Source: Gaoshiqia hydrogeniformans
GTDB lineage: Bacteria; Bacteroidota; Bacteroidia; Bacteroidales; Prolixibacteraceae
Reading direction: 5' to 3'
Length of the DNA: 64,000 nt
NCBI RefSeq assembly: GCF_049347105.1
Contig: NZ_CP186334.1
Location: forward strand, 4,030,001-4,094,000
In this document: positions 42,713 to 50,417 of the stretch, piece by piece
How positions within the stretch are numbered: the stretch's first letter is position 1
How the letters are laid out: each line of letters starts with the position of its first letter
Position numbers and translations under genes: made by a program
Notes under the pieces: generated by a model
What the model saw: only the letters and a program-made list of their open reading frames with translations
What the model was told of the DNA's origin: nothing
Databases searched by the model: none

Positions 42713-44638
42713 ATGAAAGCACAGATAAAAACGATCACGAAGGTTGTCATCATATTCGGCTTCTTATTTTCATTGGGTGCCTGTTCTGATTTTCTCGATC
42801 AGGTTCCTGAAGAAAAGCTGAGTGAAGCGAACTTGTTTAAATCCAAAGACGATGTCGTCAAAGTACTGACCCAGATCTATTCATATTACAAACCAACCAT
42901 CGAATTCAACGATAATTGCGGCTTGGCAGCCGATGAAGCCGATTATAACTGGAGTAATTACGGCCCTCATTATAAGGATGTCGGCCAATACAGTCAGTCT
43001 TCTTTAATCTACAATCATTGGAGCGATTTTTACAAACAAATCAATACGTCGCTTTATTTTCTCAGCCGGATTGATGAATGTCAGGACGAAAAGCTGACCG
43101 AAGATGAACGGTCGTGGTGGAGGGGAGAGGCTTATTTCCTGGAAGCCTATTACTATTTTCTCCTCTTGCAGCAATATGGGCCAATTCCTTTGATTGACAA
43201 GGTGTACTCGGGAGACGAGCTTACAGCCATGATGGCAGAAGGAGTTCCGCGTTCACATTTCGACGACTGTGTGCAGTTTATCGATGATTTACTTGTAAAC
43301 GCAATTGCCCATCTCGACCTGTTTTATACCTTTTCTTCAACCGAACGGGCAGCCAGGGCAAGCCAATGTTCTGCCTGGTTCCTGCGTTCGCGCCTGTGGC
43401 TGTATGCCGCGAGTCCGCTTTATAACGGTATGACCGATGCCGCAGGGAAAAGCTATTCCTTTTTGATGCCTAAAGATATGGACGGCCATGAATTAATTAA
43501 TGCCTCATTTGATAATAACAAGTGGAAAAAGGCGATGGAGATCACTGAAGAAGCTATTGAGATCTGTCAATCGGCTAACCTCGGTTTATATAAACCGGGC
43601 GTAACAGCCTCGGTGGCAAATGGCTATACGGCTTATTGGAATGTGTTCAACTACGCCCGGGGCGGACATCCCAGCAGTGAAAATGTTTTTTATAAGCAGA
43701 ATTTTTCAACCGGCAGCATCCGAAATCATGCATTGCCGATTTCGTGGAGCGGATATACCGGTATCTGCCCGACCCTGGAGCATGTAAACGAATATTTTAT
43801 GGCCAATGGCCTGATGCCCGAGGATGACCCCGAATACCGGACCGCATCAGGTTTCACTACCTATACAAAAAACAACAACACCATCCGTTTGTACAATAAA
43901 TACAAGAAGCGTGATCCGCGCTTTTATGTCAATATTTTATTTCCGGGACAATACTCGTACGCTGTTCTCGGAAATGAGAACGAGAGTTATGACACCCGGT
44001 GGGCTTATAATACCACCACCTCCTGGACGGATTATATCTGGTACCGTCCGTTTTTTGACGGCCCCGACGGTTATGAAAGTAAGACCGGAAGGGATTTTAC
44101 CACAACCGGCTTTTTATCGGTAAAGTTTGTCGGAAAAACAGATAACCGGACAAGTAAGGGTGATTACGCCGTTAATATTTTTCGTTACGCCGAATTATAT
44201 CTGAACTATACCGAAGCGGCATTCGAATATTATACCAACTCGGGAGCCGATCCGGCTTCTCAGGCTGAAGTGTTCAGGTACTGGGACGAACTCAGGGAAA
44301 GGATTCAGATTCCTGATGTACGTACGGCCTACACTAATGCCGGGATTCCGCTTACCACTGCAAAGCTGAGGGAACTGATCCGTCGGGAACGAAAAATCGA
44401 AATGGCATTTGAAGGGCACCGTTATTTTGATAACCGCCGCTGGCTGATTGCCGAAAAAGAAGGCGGAGATAAACACGGGATGGACGTTTATAAAACTGAA
44501 GCTGAAGGATTTTGGAATGAAAATTTCGTTTTTGAAGAACGTTTCTGGCATGATAAAATGTACTTTATGCCGATTCCCCAGTCAGAGATTGATAAAAATC
44601 CGAAACTAACCCAAAACGCGCTGTGGGCGGCCGAATAA
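42713..44638 (+). CDS. SusD-like surface glycan-binding lipoprotein, locus B
   Basis: 641-aa RagB/SusD lipoprotein. The signal peptide ends in lipobox LGACSD (Cys 24), followed by the family opening FLDQVPEEKLSE. TPR-like helices include RGEAYFLEAYYYF (about 143-155), and the C-terminal ENR-like segment has LRELIRRERKIEMAFEGHRYFDNRRW (shown as RRERKIEMAFEGHR). ATG 42713 is used because it opens the lipoprotein signal; an in-frame start at 42683 lies inside susC. It is the surface lid partner of the locus B SusC. Confidence 0.95.
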   Translation: MKAQIKTITKVVIIFGFLFSLGACSDFLDQVPEEKLSEANLFKSKDDVVKVLTQIYSYYKPTIEFNDNCGLAADEADYNWSNYGPHYKDVGQYSQSSLIYNHWSDFYKQINTSLYFLSRIDECQDEKLTEDERSWWRGEAYFLEAYYYFLLLQQYGPIPLIDKVYSGDELTAMMAEGVPRSHFDDCVQFIDDLLVNAIAHLDLFYTFSSTERAARASQCSAWFLRSRLWLYAASPLYNGMTDAAGKSYSFLMPKDMDGHELINASFDNNKWKKAMEITEEAIEICQSANLGLYKPGVTASVANGYTAYWNVFNYARGGHPSSENVFYKQNFSTGSIRNHALPISWSGYTGICPTLEHVNEYFMANGLMPEDDPEYRTASGFTTYTKNNNTIRLYNKYKKRDPRFYVNILFPGQYSYAVLGNENESYDTRWAYNTTTSWTDYIWYRPFFDGPDGYESKTGRDFTTTGFLSVKFVGKTDNRTSKGDYAVNIFRYAELYLNYTEAAFEYYTNSGADPASQAEVFRYWDELRERIQIPDVRTAYTNAGIPLTTAKLRELIRRERKIEMAFEGHRYFDNRRWLIAEKEGGDKHGMDVYKTEAEGFWNENFVFEERFWHDKMYFMPIPQSEIDKNPKLTQNALWAAE

Positions 44639-44660
44639 AAACAAGTTAAATTGATTGATT

Positions 44661-45734
44661 ATGAAACGAATATATTATTTACTGAGCGTTGTTGTCATGT
44701 TACTGACGACCGGATCATGCAAAGATGATCATCCGGTTGTTGTCACGGAACCGGTTACCGGCGTTGAATCTGCTCCCGGATATGGAGAGGTGATGTTGAA
44801 GTGGATCAATCCGACCGATGAAGAATTCTATTATGTCGATATTACGTTTGTCGATTCCAAAGGCGTCAGCCGCAGCCGGAAGGTGAGCCGTTTTGCCAAC
44901 GGCGATACCATCCCGGGATTTGCGGATACAAATCCGTATACCTTTACGCTTACAGCATACAGCTATTCAGGAGGAGCTTCTTCTCCGGTTGTCCAGACAG
45001 TTACTCCGCTGGAGCCTGCTTTTTTGTCGGTGGCCGGCACGGTTGAAATGGTCCCGGATTTTGGAGGAGCGGTGGTTTCGTGGACCAATGAGACCGGTAA
45101 ACCGGTAACCGTCAGGGTAACGTATAAAGATAACTCGGGGCAGAAAGCGATTAGCCTGTTTACGGCGGATGAAAGTGGTCAGGGATTTATCTCCGGCTTA
45201 GCTGCGACAACGCAAATTTTCAACGTAGTTGTTGCCGATAAGGCCGATAACAGTTCCGAAGAACAACCTTTCGAAATCACGCCTCTTGAGGAAATCGCGA
45301 TCAACAAAGCCATATGGTCGGTTGTGAGTTTCAGTTCGCAGGAGCCGGCCGAGGGAGTTCCTAACGGTTACGTGACAGCCGTATTCGACGGAAATGTCTC
45401 TACTTTTTGGCATACACAATGGAGCGGCGGAAGCCCGGGCTATCCGCATTGGTTTATTATTGATATGGGGCAGGAAGTGACTGTTAGCCGTTTCGAGTGC
45501 AGCAGGCGGCAAGGCGACAGCCGGGGACAAACGGAGTGCCAGTTTTTTACCAGTACAGACGGAGAAACCTGGGTAGATCAGGGGGTCTATCCGTTTGACA
45601 GTTCGACCAATAGTCCGCAAAGTTACCGGATGACCAGCAATCCGCAGGCGCGCTATTTCAAATACGTCGCTACGGCCGGGCCGAATTTTTATGCCTTCCT
45701 GGGCGAAATTACGGTTTATGGCGCTGAAAATTAG
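44661..45734 (+). CDS. Discoidin-domain surface lipoprotein (DUF4959/DUF5126-like), locus B
   Basis: 357-aa lipoprotein; lipobox TTGSCK (Cys about 20). Two fibronectin-like beta modules follow (about 28-115, with GEVMLKWINPTDEEFYYVDI, read as GEVMLKWINP, and about 118-205, GGAVVSWTNET). An F5/8 type C (discoidin) domain closes the protein (about 215-355, with FDGNVSTFWHTQW, IDMGQEVTVSRFE and YFKYVATAG). The arrangement fits DUF4959-DUF5126-discoidin proteins that occupy the SusE/F position and bind glycans at the cell surface. No enzyme accompanies it in locus B. Domain names are from memory of family patterns. Confidence 0.8.
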   Translation: MKRIYYLLSVVVMLLTTGSCKDDHPVVVTEPVTGVESAPGYGEVMLKWINPTDEEFYYVDITFVDSKGVSRSRKVSRFANGDTIPGFADTNPYTFTLTAYSYSGGASSPVVQTVTPLEPAFLSVAGTVEMVPDFGGAVVSWTNETGKPVTVRVTYKDNSGQKAISLFTADESGQGFISGLAATTQIFNVVVADKADNSSEEQPFEITPLEEIAINKAIWSVVSFSSQEPAEGVPNGYVTAVFDGNVSTFWHTQWSGGSPGYPHWFIIDMGQEVTVSRFECSRRQGDSRGQTECQFFTSTDGETWVDQGVYPFDSSTNSPQSYRMTSNPQARYFKYVATAGPNFYAFLGEITVYGAEN

Positions 45735-45822
45735 TGAATAAATTATGAGAATGATCATCCGTCTATCTTCCCGAAACTGGATGATTTGATTTCGCATTCG
45801 AAATGAATGGAAATAATGCAAT

Positions 45823-45852
45823 GAGGCTGTTTCGTTTTTTCGAAACAGCCTC
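45823..45852. terminator. Perfect 12-bp hairpin between convergent locus B and SNF2 gene
   Basis: GAGGCTGTTTCG (45823-45834) and its exact complement (45841-45852) enclose a T6 loop. There is no long T-run beyond the stem on either side, but its place between converging genes suggests a bidirectional terminator. Confidence 0.65.
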
Positions 45853-45909
45853 AGTTTGTATGTCTGGCCGGCATAATAACCGGTATGGTTTGCTGATCGG
45901 TTCAAATAG

Positions 45910-48570
45910 CTATTTCCCGCCAAAGCCGGGTAGTTTGAATTTCATGGTCACTTCGCCTGTTTCGCGGTTTACCTCGATAGTCTGGCCATCCAATCCCAGA
46001 TCTTTGCCGGTACTCATTTTAAATAAGCCGGCAAGAAATTGCAGTCCGCTGTTCATGACCTGTTCAACCTCTTCGGTTTGTGGCGCGCGATGTGCCGGTT
46101 CTTGTCCGTTTACAGCGGCGGGCGCATCTTCGTCGTGCAGGAGGGTTTCTTCCGAGAGGTCGATCTCGCTCCCGGTTTCCTGCAATTCAGATTTTTCTCC
46201 AACGGCTGAAACAAGTTCGTTTTTGGAAAACGAGGCGTCGGGCATGACCTCCTGCGTGGCGATAAACTCTTCCAACTGGTCGATAAACTGAGAACGTCCT
46301 TTGGAAGAAAAATCGACAAAGTTGGTGTTGGCATTGGTTCCCAGTACGCCATCGAAGAGGCTTTGCTTGACCAGCAGGCCGGCGGCGATTTGTTGTTCGA
46401 TACTGTCGCGGGTAATGAGATTGAAAATGGTTAATTTACTGCTTTTCTGTCCAAGCCGGTCGATCCGCCCGATGCGTTGATTCTTTTTGGCCGGGTTCCA
46501 GGGTAGTTCAAAGTTGATCAGCGTATCGGCCACCTGAAGATTCAGTCCGGCTCCCCCCGCTTCGGTGGAAAGGAATACTTTGCAGTGTTCGTTGGTTTCA
46601 AATTTGTGAATGAGTTCGCCCCGCGATTTCACCGGGATTTTTCCGTTGAGCTCGGCAAAACCGATGTTGTTGTCGCGCAATAGTTTGCCAATCAGCTTGT
46701 GCACCTTTACCCATTCCGAAAAGATAATGATTTTTCGGTTCGAGTTACGGAGATCCAATTGCTCGAACAGGATGTTTTTCAGTTCTTCCAGCTTGGGCGA
46801 TTCGTTGGTTTCGTCATCAATCAGGTAAGTCGAATCGCACACCATGCGCATACTCGACAAAAGCAATTGTAATTTTTTCAGGTCATACGGGGTTAAAAAT
46901 TTCTTGCGGATAATCTGCCCGATTCCCATTGCATATTCGCTGTGGTATTCGCGTTGCCTGTCTGAAAGTTCAACCGGCACATTGATCTGTTGCACGTTGG
47001 GCAACTGGTCGATCACGTTGCGTTTTTCTCTTCGGATCAGTATTTGGTCAAGTTTTTTGTTTAGCAGTTGAAGATCGTAATACCCGTTTATTTTATTCGG
47101 TTTTTCAGGGTCGAAGAGGCAGTGCTGGTACGAAAATTCCCAGAGCGGGCCAAGGAAATGCGGATCGAGGATGTTTACGATCGAGAACAGATCGATTAAC
47201 TTGTTTTCGATTGGCGTTCCGGTAATCACCAGCACGTGTTTGGATTGCAGCCGGTTGACAGCCGAATTGGTTTGCGCTTCGAAATTTTTCACCCGCTGGG
47301 CCTCATCCAGGATCAGAAAATCAATCCCTGCCTTGTTCAGGGCGATATGATCGCGTAATACCGTTTCGTAGTTTACAATGAAGAAATGCTCCGAAGCGTT
47401 CATATACTGGCTTTCGCGCTCATCGGGCGTGCCCTGGACGACAAGCGCTTTTTCGGAAGAAAATTTTTCAATCTCCTTTTTCCACTGCTGTTTAAGCGAG
47501 GCCGGGCAAACAATCAGGGTCCGCCGAAACCCGAAAACTTCTTTCTTTTTCACCGCGGCAGTAATGGCCTGCAAGGTTTTCCCGAGCCCCATTTCGTCGG
47601 CGATAATGGCTGCCTTCTTAAATGTGACAAATTGAACGCCCTGTTTTTGATAATCGTACAGCCGGGCGTTTATGTTGTCGTAAGCGAGTGTGGTTTGGGT
47701 CTCGATGTCGGACAGCAACTTTTGCTCGTAAGCCTGTTCCACTTTTTCGCGTACTTCGGGCCTGATGTGGATCCGTTCCAAACTCTCGGCATCTTCGATA
47801 AATCCTAAAAAATCCAATACGGCATGGTCATCAATAGATGTCTTGTTTTTGAAGTATTTCGAGATGACGAGTTTCTCTTTTATATCCAGTTTATTGGGCC
47901 AGAACCAGCTGATTTTGTAATCGTTCAGCGGGTCGCAATAAATTTCGATAAAAGGGAATTCTTTGCCCAGGCGATCGTAAAGCGATGTGTCTTCTTTCAG
48001 TTTCCGGAAGGCATACATGATGTGTTTGGTGGTGCCAAGTTTATTCTTTTTGGCATCGGGGCTGTCGCTGTATCCGGTTTCATTTTCAAAATCGCGTAAA
48101 AGGATACGGTATTTCATCCCTTTTTCGTTGGTTAGCAGGTGATCGCCGTAAATATTTTTGGCCCATTCGATGCGGTAATCGGCCTTTTCTGCTTTTATGC
48201 GCCGTTCGGCCAGTACGCGGCGGATCATCCCTTCGCGGGTGTAACGCTGGTGCTCGTTGCCGGTTTTGGGGTCGAGCAGGTGAAGTTCGTTCTCTACCTG
48301 GAGCAAACAAGCATACGAATAGGGGTTCCATCCCTTAAACTCCGAATCGGTTTCGGGAAAAACATCGTCTTGTTCATCGAACAAAATGGCATATTCGATC
48401 GGTTCGTCCAAAGAGGAATCATAAACGATCAGCTCGAAACGTTCCTTGGATTGGGAAAGAATCTGGCAGTCGCCGTTATTGAAAATGATTTCTCCCAACG
48501 AAAGCTCCTCGCGGGACAGAAGTGTTTTGATCTTCAGTTTCTGCTTCGTGATCACATCGTGTTGTACCAT
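45910..48570 (-). CDS. SNF2 family DEAD/DEAH-box helicase
   Basis: 886-aa SWI2/SNF2-type ATPase/translocase. An N-terminal region of about 290 residues without recognisable motif includes a helical segment. SNF2_N follows with motif I DEMGLGKT (325-332) and motif II DEAQRVKNF (422-430). Helicase_C has IIFSEWVKVHKLIG, STEAGGAGLNLQ, and motif VI QRIGRIDRLGQ. The acidic C-terminal tail is variable. It translocates on double-stranded DNA to remodel nucleoprotein. It stands alone between two polysaccharide loci, with no restriction, methylase or other defence partner next to it, so a defence role is not supported by context. Confidence 0.93.
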   Translation of the reverse strand: MVQHDVITKQKLKIKTLLSREELSLGEIIFNNGDCQILSQSKERFELIVYDSSLDEPIEYAILFDEQDDVFPETDSEFKGWNPYSYACLLQVENELHLLDPKTGNEHQRYTREGMIRRVLAERRIKAEKADYRIEWAKNIYGDHLLTNEKGMKYRILLRDFENETGYSDSPDAKKNKLGTTKHIMYAFRKLKEDTSLYDRLGKEFPFIEIYCDPLNDYKISWFWPNKLDIKEKLVISKYFKNKTSIDDHAVLDFLGFIEDAESLERIHIRPEVREKVEQAYEQKLLSDIETQTTLAYDNINARLYDYQKQGVQFVTFKKAAIIADEMGLGKTLQAITAAVKKKEVFGFRRTLIVCPASLKQQWKKEIEKFSSEKALVVQGTPDERESQYMNASEHFFIVNYETVLRDHIALNKAGIDFLILDEAQRVKNFEAQTNSAVNRLQSKHVLVITGTPIENKLIDLFSIVNILDPHFLGPLWEFSYQHCLFDPEKPNKINGYYDLQLLNKKLDQILIRREKRNVIDQLPNVQQINVPVELSDRQREYHSEYAMGIGQIIRKKFLTPYDLKKLQLLLSSMRMVCDSTYLIDDETNESPKLEELKNILFEQLDLRNSNRKIIIFSEWVKVHKLIGKLLRDNNIGFAELNGKIPVKSRGELIHKFETNEHCKVFLSTEAGGAGLNLQVADTLINFELPWNPAKKNQRIGRIDRLGQKSSKLTIFNLITRDSIEQQIAAGLLVKQSLFDGVLGTNANTNFVDFSSKGRSQFIDQLEEFIATQEVMPDASFSKNELVSAVGEKSELQETGSEIDLSEETLLHDEDAPAAVNGQEPAHRAPQTEEVEQVMNSGLQFLAGLFKMSTGKDLGLDGQTIEVNRETGEVTMKFKLPGFGGK

Positions 48571-48660
48571 AAAAAGAACCGGTTAAATGTATAAGCAAAG
48601 AAAGTAAAACTTAAGGAAAATGAACGAAACTTCTCATGACTTTTCTTTACTTTGCACGCT

Positions 48661-49254
48661 GTGAGCTTACATGGTTTGTACACGAAACTGATTGAAGGAG
48701 ATGCTGCCGCTTTTGAGGCCATTTTTAAACTGACTCATCCTAGATTATTGAGTTATTGCCGGTTATTTGTGTCTGATTATTCACAGGCAGATGATCTGGT
48801 GCAGGAGTGTTTTGTGAAGCTTTGGGAAAAGCGGGAAACGATCAAGCCCACTCAATCTGTTGATAGTCTATTGTTTGTTATGCTCCGCCATCGTTGTCTG
48901 AACTACCTGCGCGACCAAAAGTTTTTATATACAAAAGAAGATATCCATTCGCTGAAAGAAATTGATCTTCAGCATTTGTATGAACTGGATTTTTTTGGGA
49001 TAGAAAAAAAATCGCTTGAAGAAGAGCTGGTGGAAGCCATTAAATCAGAAATTGAAAGACTACCGGAAAAACGAAAACTGGTATTTGTCAAGTCGAAAAT
49101 AGACGGGTTGAAAAACCGGGAAATTGCCGATCAATTGGGAATTTCAATCAAGGCTGTTGAAAAACATCTTCACCAGGCAAAGGAACAAATTCAAAAAGAG
49201 TTGGTTGCCAAATATCCGATGATGACCCTGCTGATTGCTTTAATACTCAAATAG
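48661..49254 (+). CDS. RNA polymerase ECF sigma factor, locus C
   Basis: 197-aa ECF sigma factor from GTG 48661; a TTG at 48652 would overlap the probable promoter. Region 2 spans about 15-85 (DYSQADDLVQECFVKLWEKRE, shown as QADDLVQECFVKLWEKR), and region 4 about 125-180 (LPEKRKLVFVKSKIDGLKNREIADQLGIS, shown as LPEKRKLVF and NREIADQLGIS). It leads locus C, followed 72 bp later by fecR. TTACTTTG at 48647-48654 is a one-mismatch -7 element only 6 nt before the GTG. Confidence 0.9.
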   Translation: MSLHGLYTKLIEGDAAAFEAIFKLTHPRLLSYCRLFVSDYSQADDLVQECFVKLWEKRETIKPTQSVDSLLFVMLRHRCLNYLRDQKFLYTKEDIHSLKEIDLQHLYELDFFGIEKKSLEEELVEAIKSEIERLPEKRKLVFVKSKIDGLKNREIADQLGISIKAVEKHLHQAKEQIQKELVAKYPMMTLLIALILK

Positions 49255-49326
49255 ACTCAAAAAAATAAAAAACAGAGGTAGGGTAACTTCATTTTTTGTG
49301 TACTCCTATTGTGAAACAACATTAGG

Positions 49327-50319
49327 ATGAAATCATTAATCAGAAAATACTTAAGCGGAAGTGGCAGCAGATTAGATCAGCAGCAGCTTCTGGACTGGCT
49401 AAGAACGGACGGACATCTGTCCGGGTTTCAGACTGAAAAGGCAAAATGGGAGAAAGAATCTTTGCACGAACGTATGTCTCTGACCACACAAGCCAGTTGG
49501 AACAGTGTACAACAGCAGTTACTTGACCAGGCGCATGCAAATCTGTCGGAAACCACTAAATACCTGAGGTTTTTCAGGTATGCAGCTGTTCTGCTGGTCT
49601 TGTTTTCGATCGGGCTTATTACCGTTTACCTGTTGGGAAGATCAACCGTCTCGCAGGAATTCTTTACGATGGTGAAAGCTGAACCGGGACAAATTGCCAA
49701 CGTGGTGTTGCCCGACCAAACCCAGGTGTGGTTAAACTCCGGTTCATATATCCGTTACAGCAACCAGTATGCAAGTACAAACCGTAATATTGAACTGGTA
49801 GGTGAAGCCTTTTTTGAGGTCACTAAAAACAAAGAGTTACCCCTGACCGTAAAAGGATCTGTAATTGATGTAAAGGTGATGGGAACAAAATTCAATGTCT
49901 CGGCTTATCCCGATGACAATTATTTTTATGTTGCTCTGGAAGAAGGAAAAGTAGAACTAAGTTCTGATCAGCTTAAAAATTTCCGGTACGAGATGATGCC
50001 CAATGACTTTGCTTCATTTAATAAGGAAACCCATGCGATGGACCTGAAAAAGGTAAATGTTGATTTGTACACTTCATGGAAAGACGGTATGATCAATATC
50101 TACAACCTTCCGCTCGAAGAGGTGATTGTGAAACTATCTAAAAGGTATAACCAAAAATTTCAGGTTGATAACGAACTGAAACAGCTTCGTTATACATATA
50201 CCATTAAAAACGAAGCGCTTTCGGATATTCTAACATTGATGGAAACCATTACGCCCATAGACGTGGTGCAAAAAGGAGATCTGATTCATTTGAAATACAA
50301 CAAACAAAAAATGAGATAA
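49327..50319 (+). CDS. FecR family anti-sigma regulator, locus C
   Basis: 330-aa FecR protein. Cytoplasmic sigma-binding part about 1-80, transmembrane helix about 83-104. The periplasmic FecR domain spans about 117-215 (LPDQTQVWLNSGS, VGEAFFEV, VMGTKFNV), and the C-terminal DUF4974-type domain about 255-327 (NIYNLPLEEVIVKLSKRYN, shown as PLEEVIVKLSKRYN). It lies between the sigma gene and susC, with a two-hairpin leader in the gap to susC. Confidence 0.95.
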   Translation: MKSLIRKYLSGSGSRLDQQQLLDWLRTDGHLSGFQTEKAKWEKESLHERMSLTTQASWNSVQQQLLDQAHANLSETTKYLRFFRYAAVLLVLFSIGLITVYLLGRSTVSQEFFTMVKAEPGQIANVVLPDQTQVWLNSGSYIRYSNQYASTNRNIELVGEAFFEVTKNKELPLTVKGSVIDVKVMGTKFNVSAYPDDNYFYVALEEGKVELSSDQLKNFRYEMMPNDFASFNKETHAMDLKKVNVDLYTSWKDGMINIYNLPLEEVIVKLSKRYNQKFQVDNELKQLRYTYTIKNEALSDILTLMETITPIDVVQKGDLIHLKYNKQKMR

Positions 50320-50326
50320 AGTAAAA

Positions 50327-50357
50327 AACCGGAACGTGTTGGAAGCACGGTCCGGTT
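50327..50357 (+). promoter_or_regulatory. First stem-loop of the fecR-susC leader, locus C
   Basis: AACCGGA/TCCGGTT (50327-50333, 50351-50357), a 1x1 internal loop, then CGTG/CACG and a 7-nt loop. This is the same 7 + internal loop + 4 bp + 7-nt-loop plan as locus B. No U-tract. The 3' edge is 60 nt before susC. Confidence 0.6.
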
Positions 50358-50365
50358 ATAACCTA

Positions 50366-50388
50366 ATTCATCAAGTGAGTTGATGAAT
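50366..50388 (+). promoter_or_regulatory. Second stem-loop of the fecR-susC leader, locus C
   Basis: Perfect 9-bp stem ATTCATCAA/TTGATGAAT with a 5-nt loop, 8 nt after the first stem-loop and 29 nt before ATG 50418. Confidence 0.6.
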
Positions 50389-50417
50389 CGTATTTAATAA
50401 CAAATTCAACCAAAGTT

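Noticed and set aside
45198..45923. Minus-strand open frame of 241 codons
   Set aside because: Antisense to the discoidin lipoprotein gene and spans the perfect hairpin at 45823-45852; low plausibility.
45910..48570. SNF2 helicase as part of a defence island
   Set aside because: No methyltransferase, nuclease, phospholipase, toxin-like or integrase gene lies nearby; both sides are polysaccharide loci.
48139..48594. Plus-strand open frame of 151 codons upstream of locus C
   Set aside because: Antisense to the N-terminal part of the SNF2 helicase gene; no motif.
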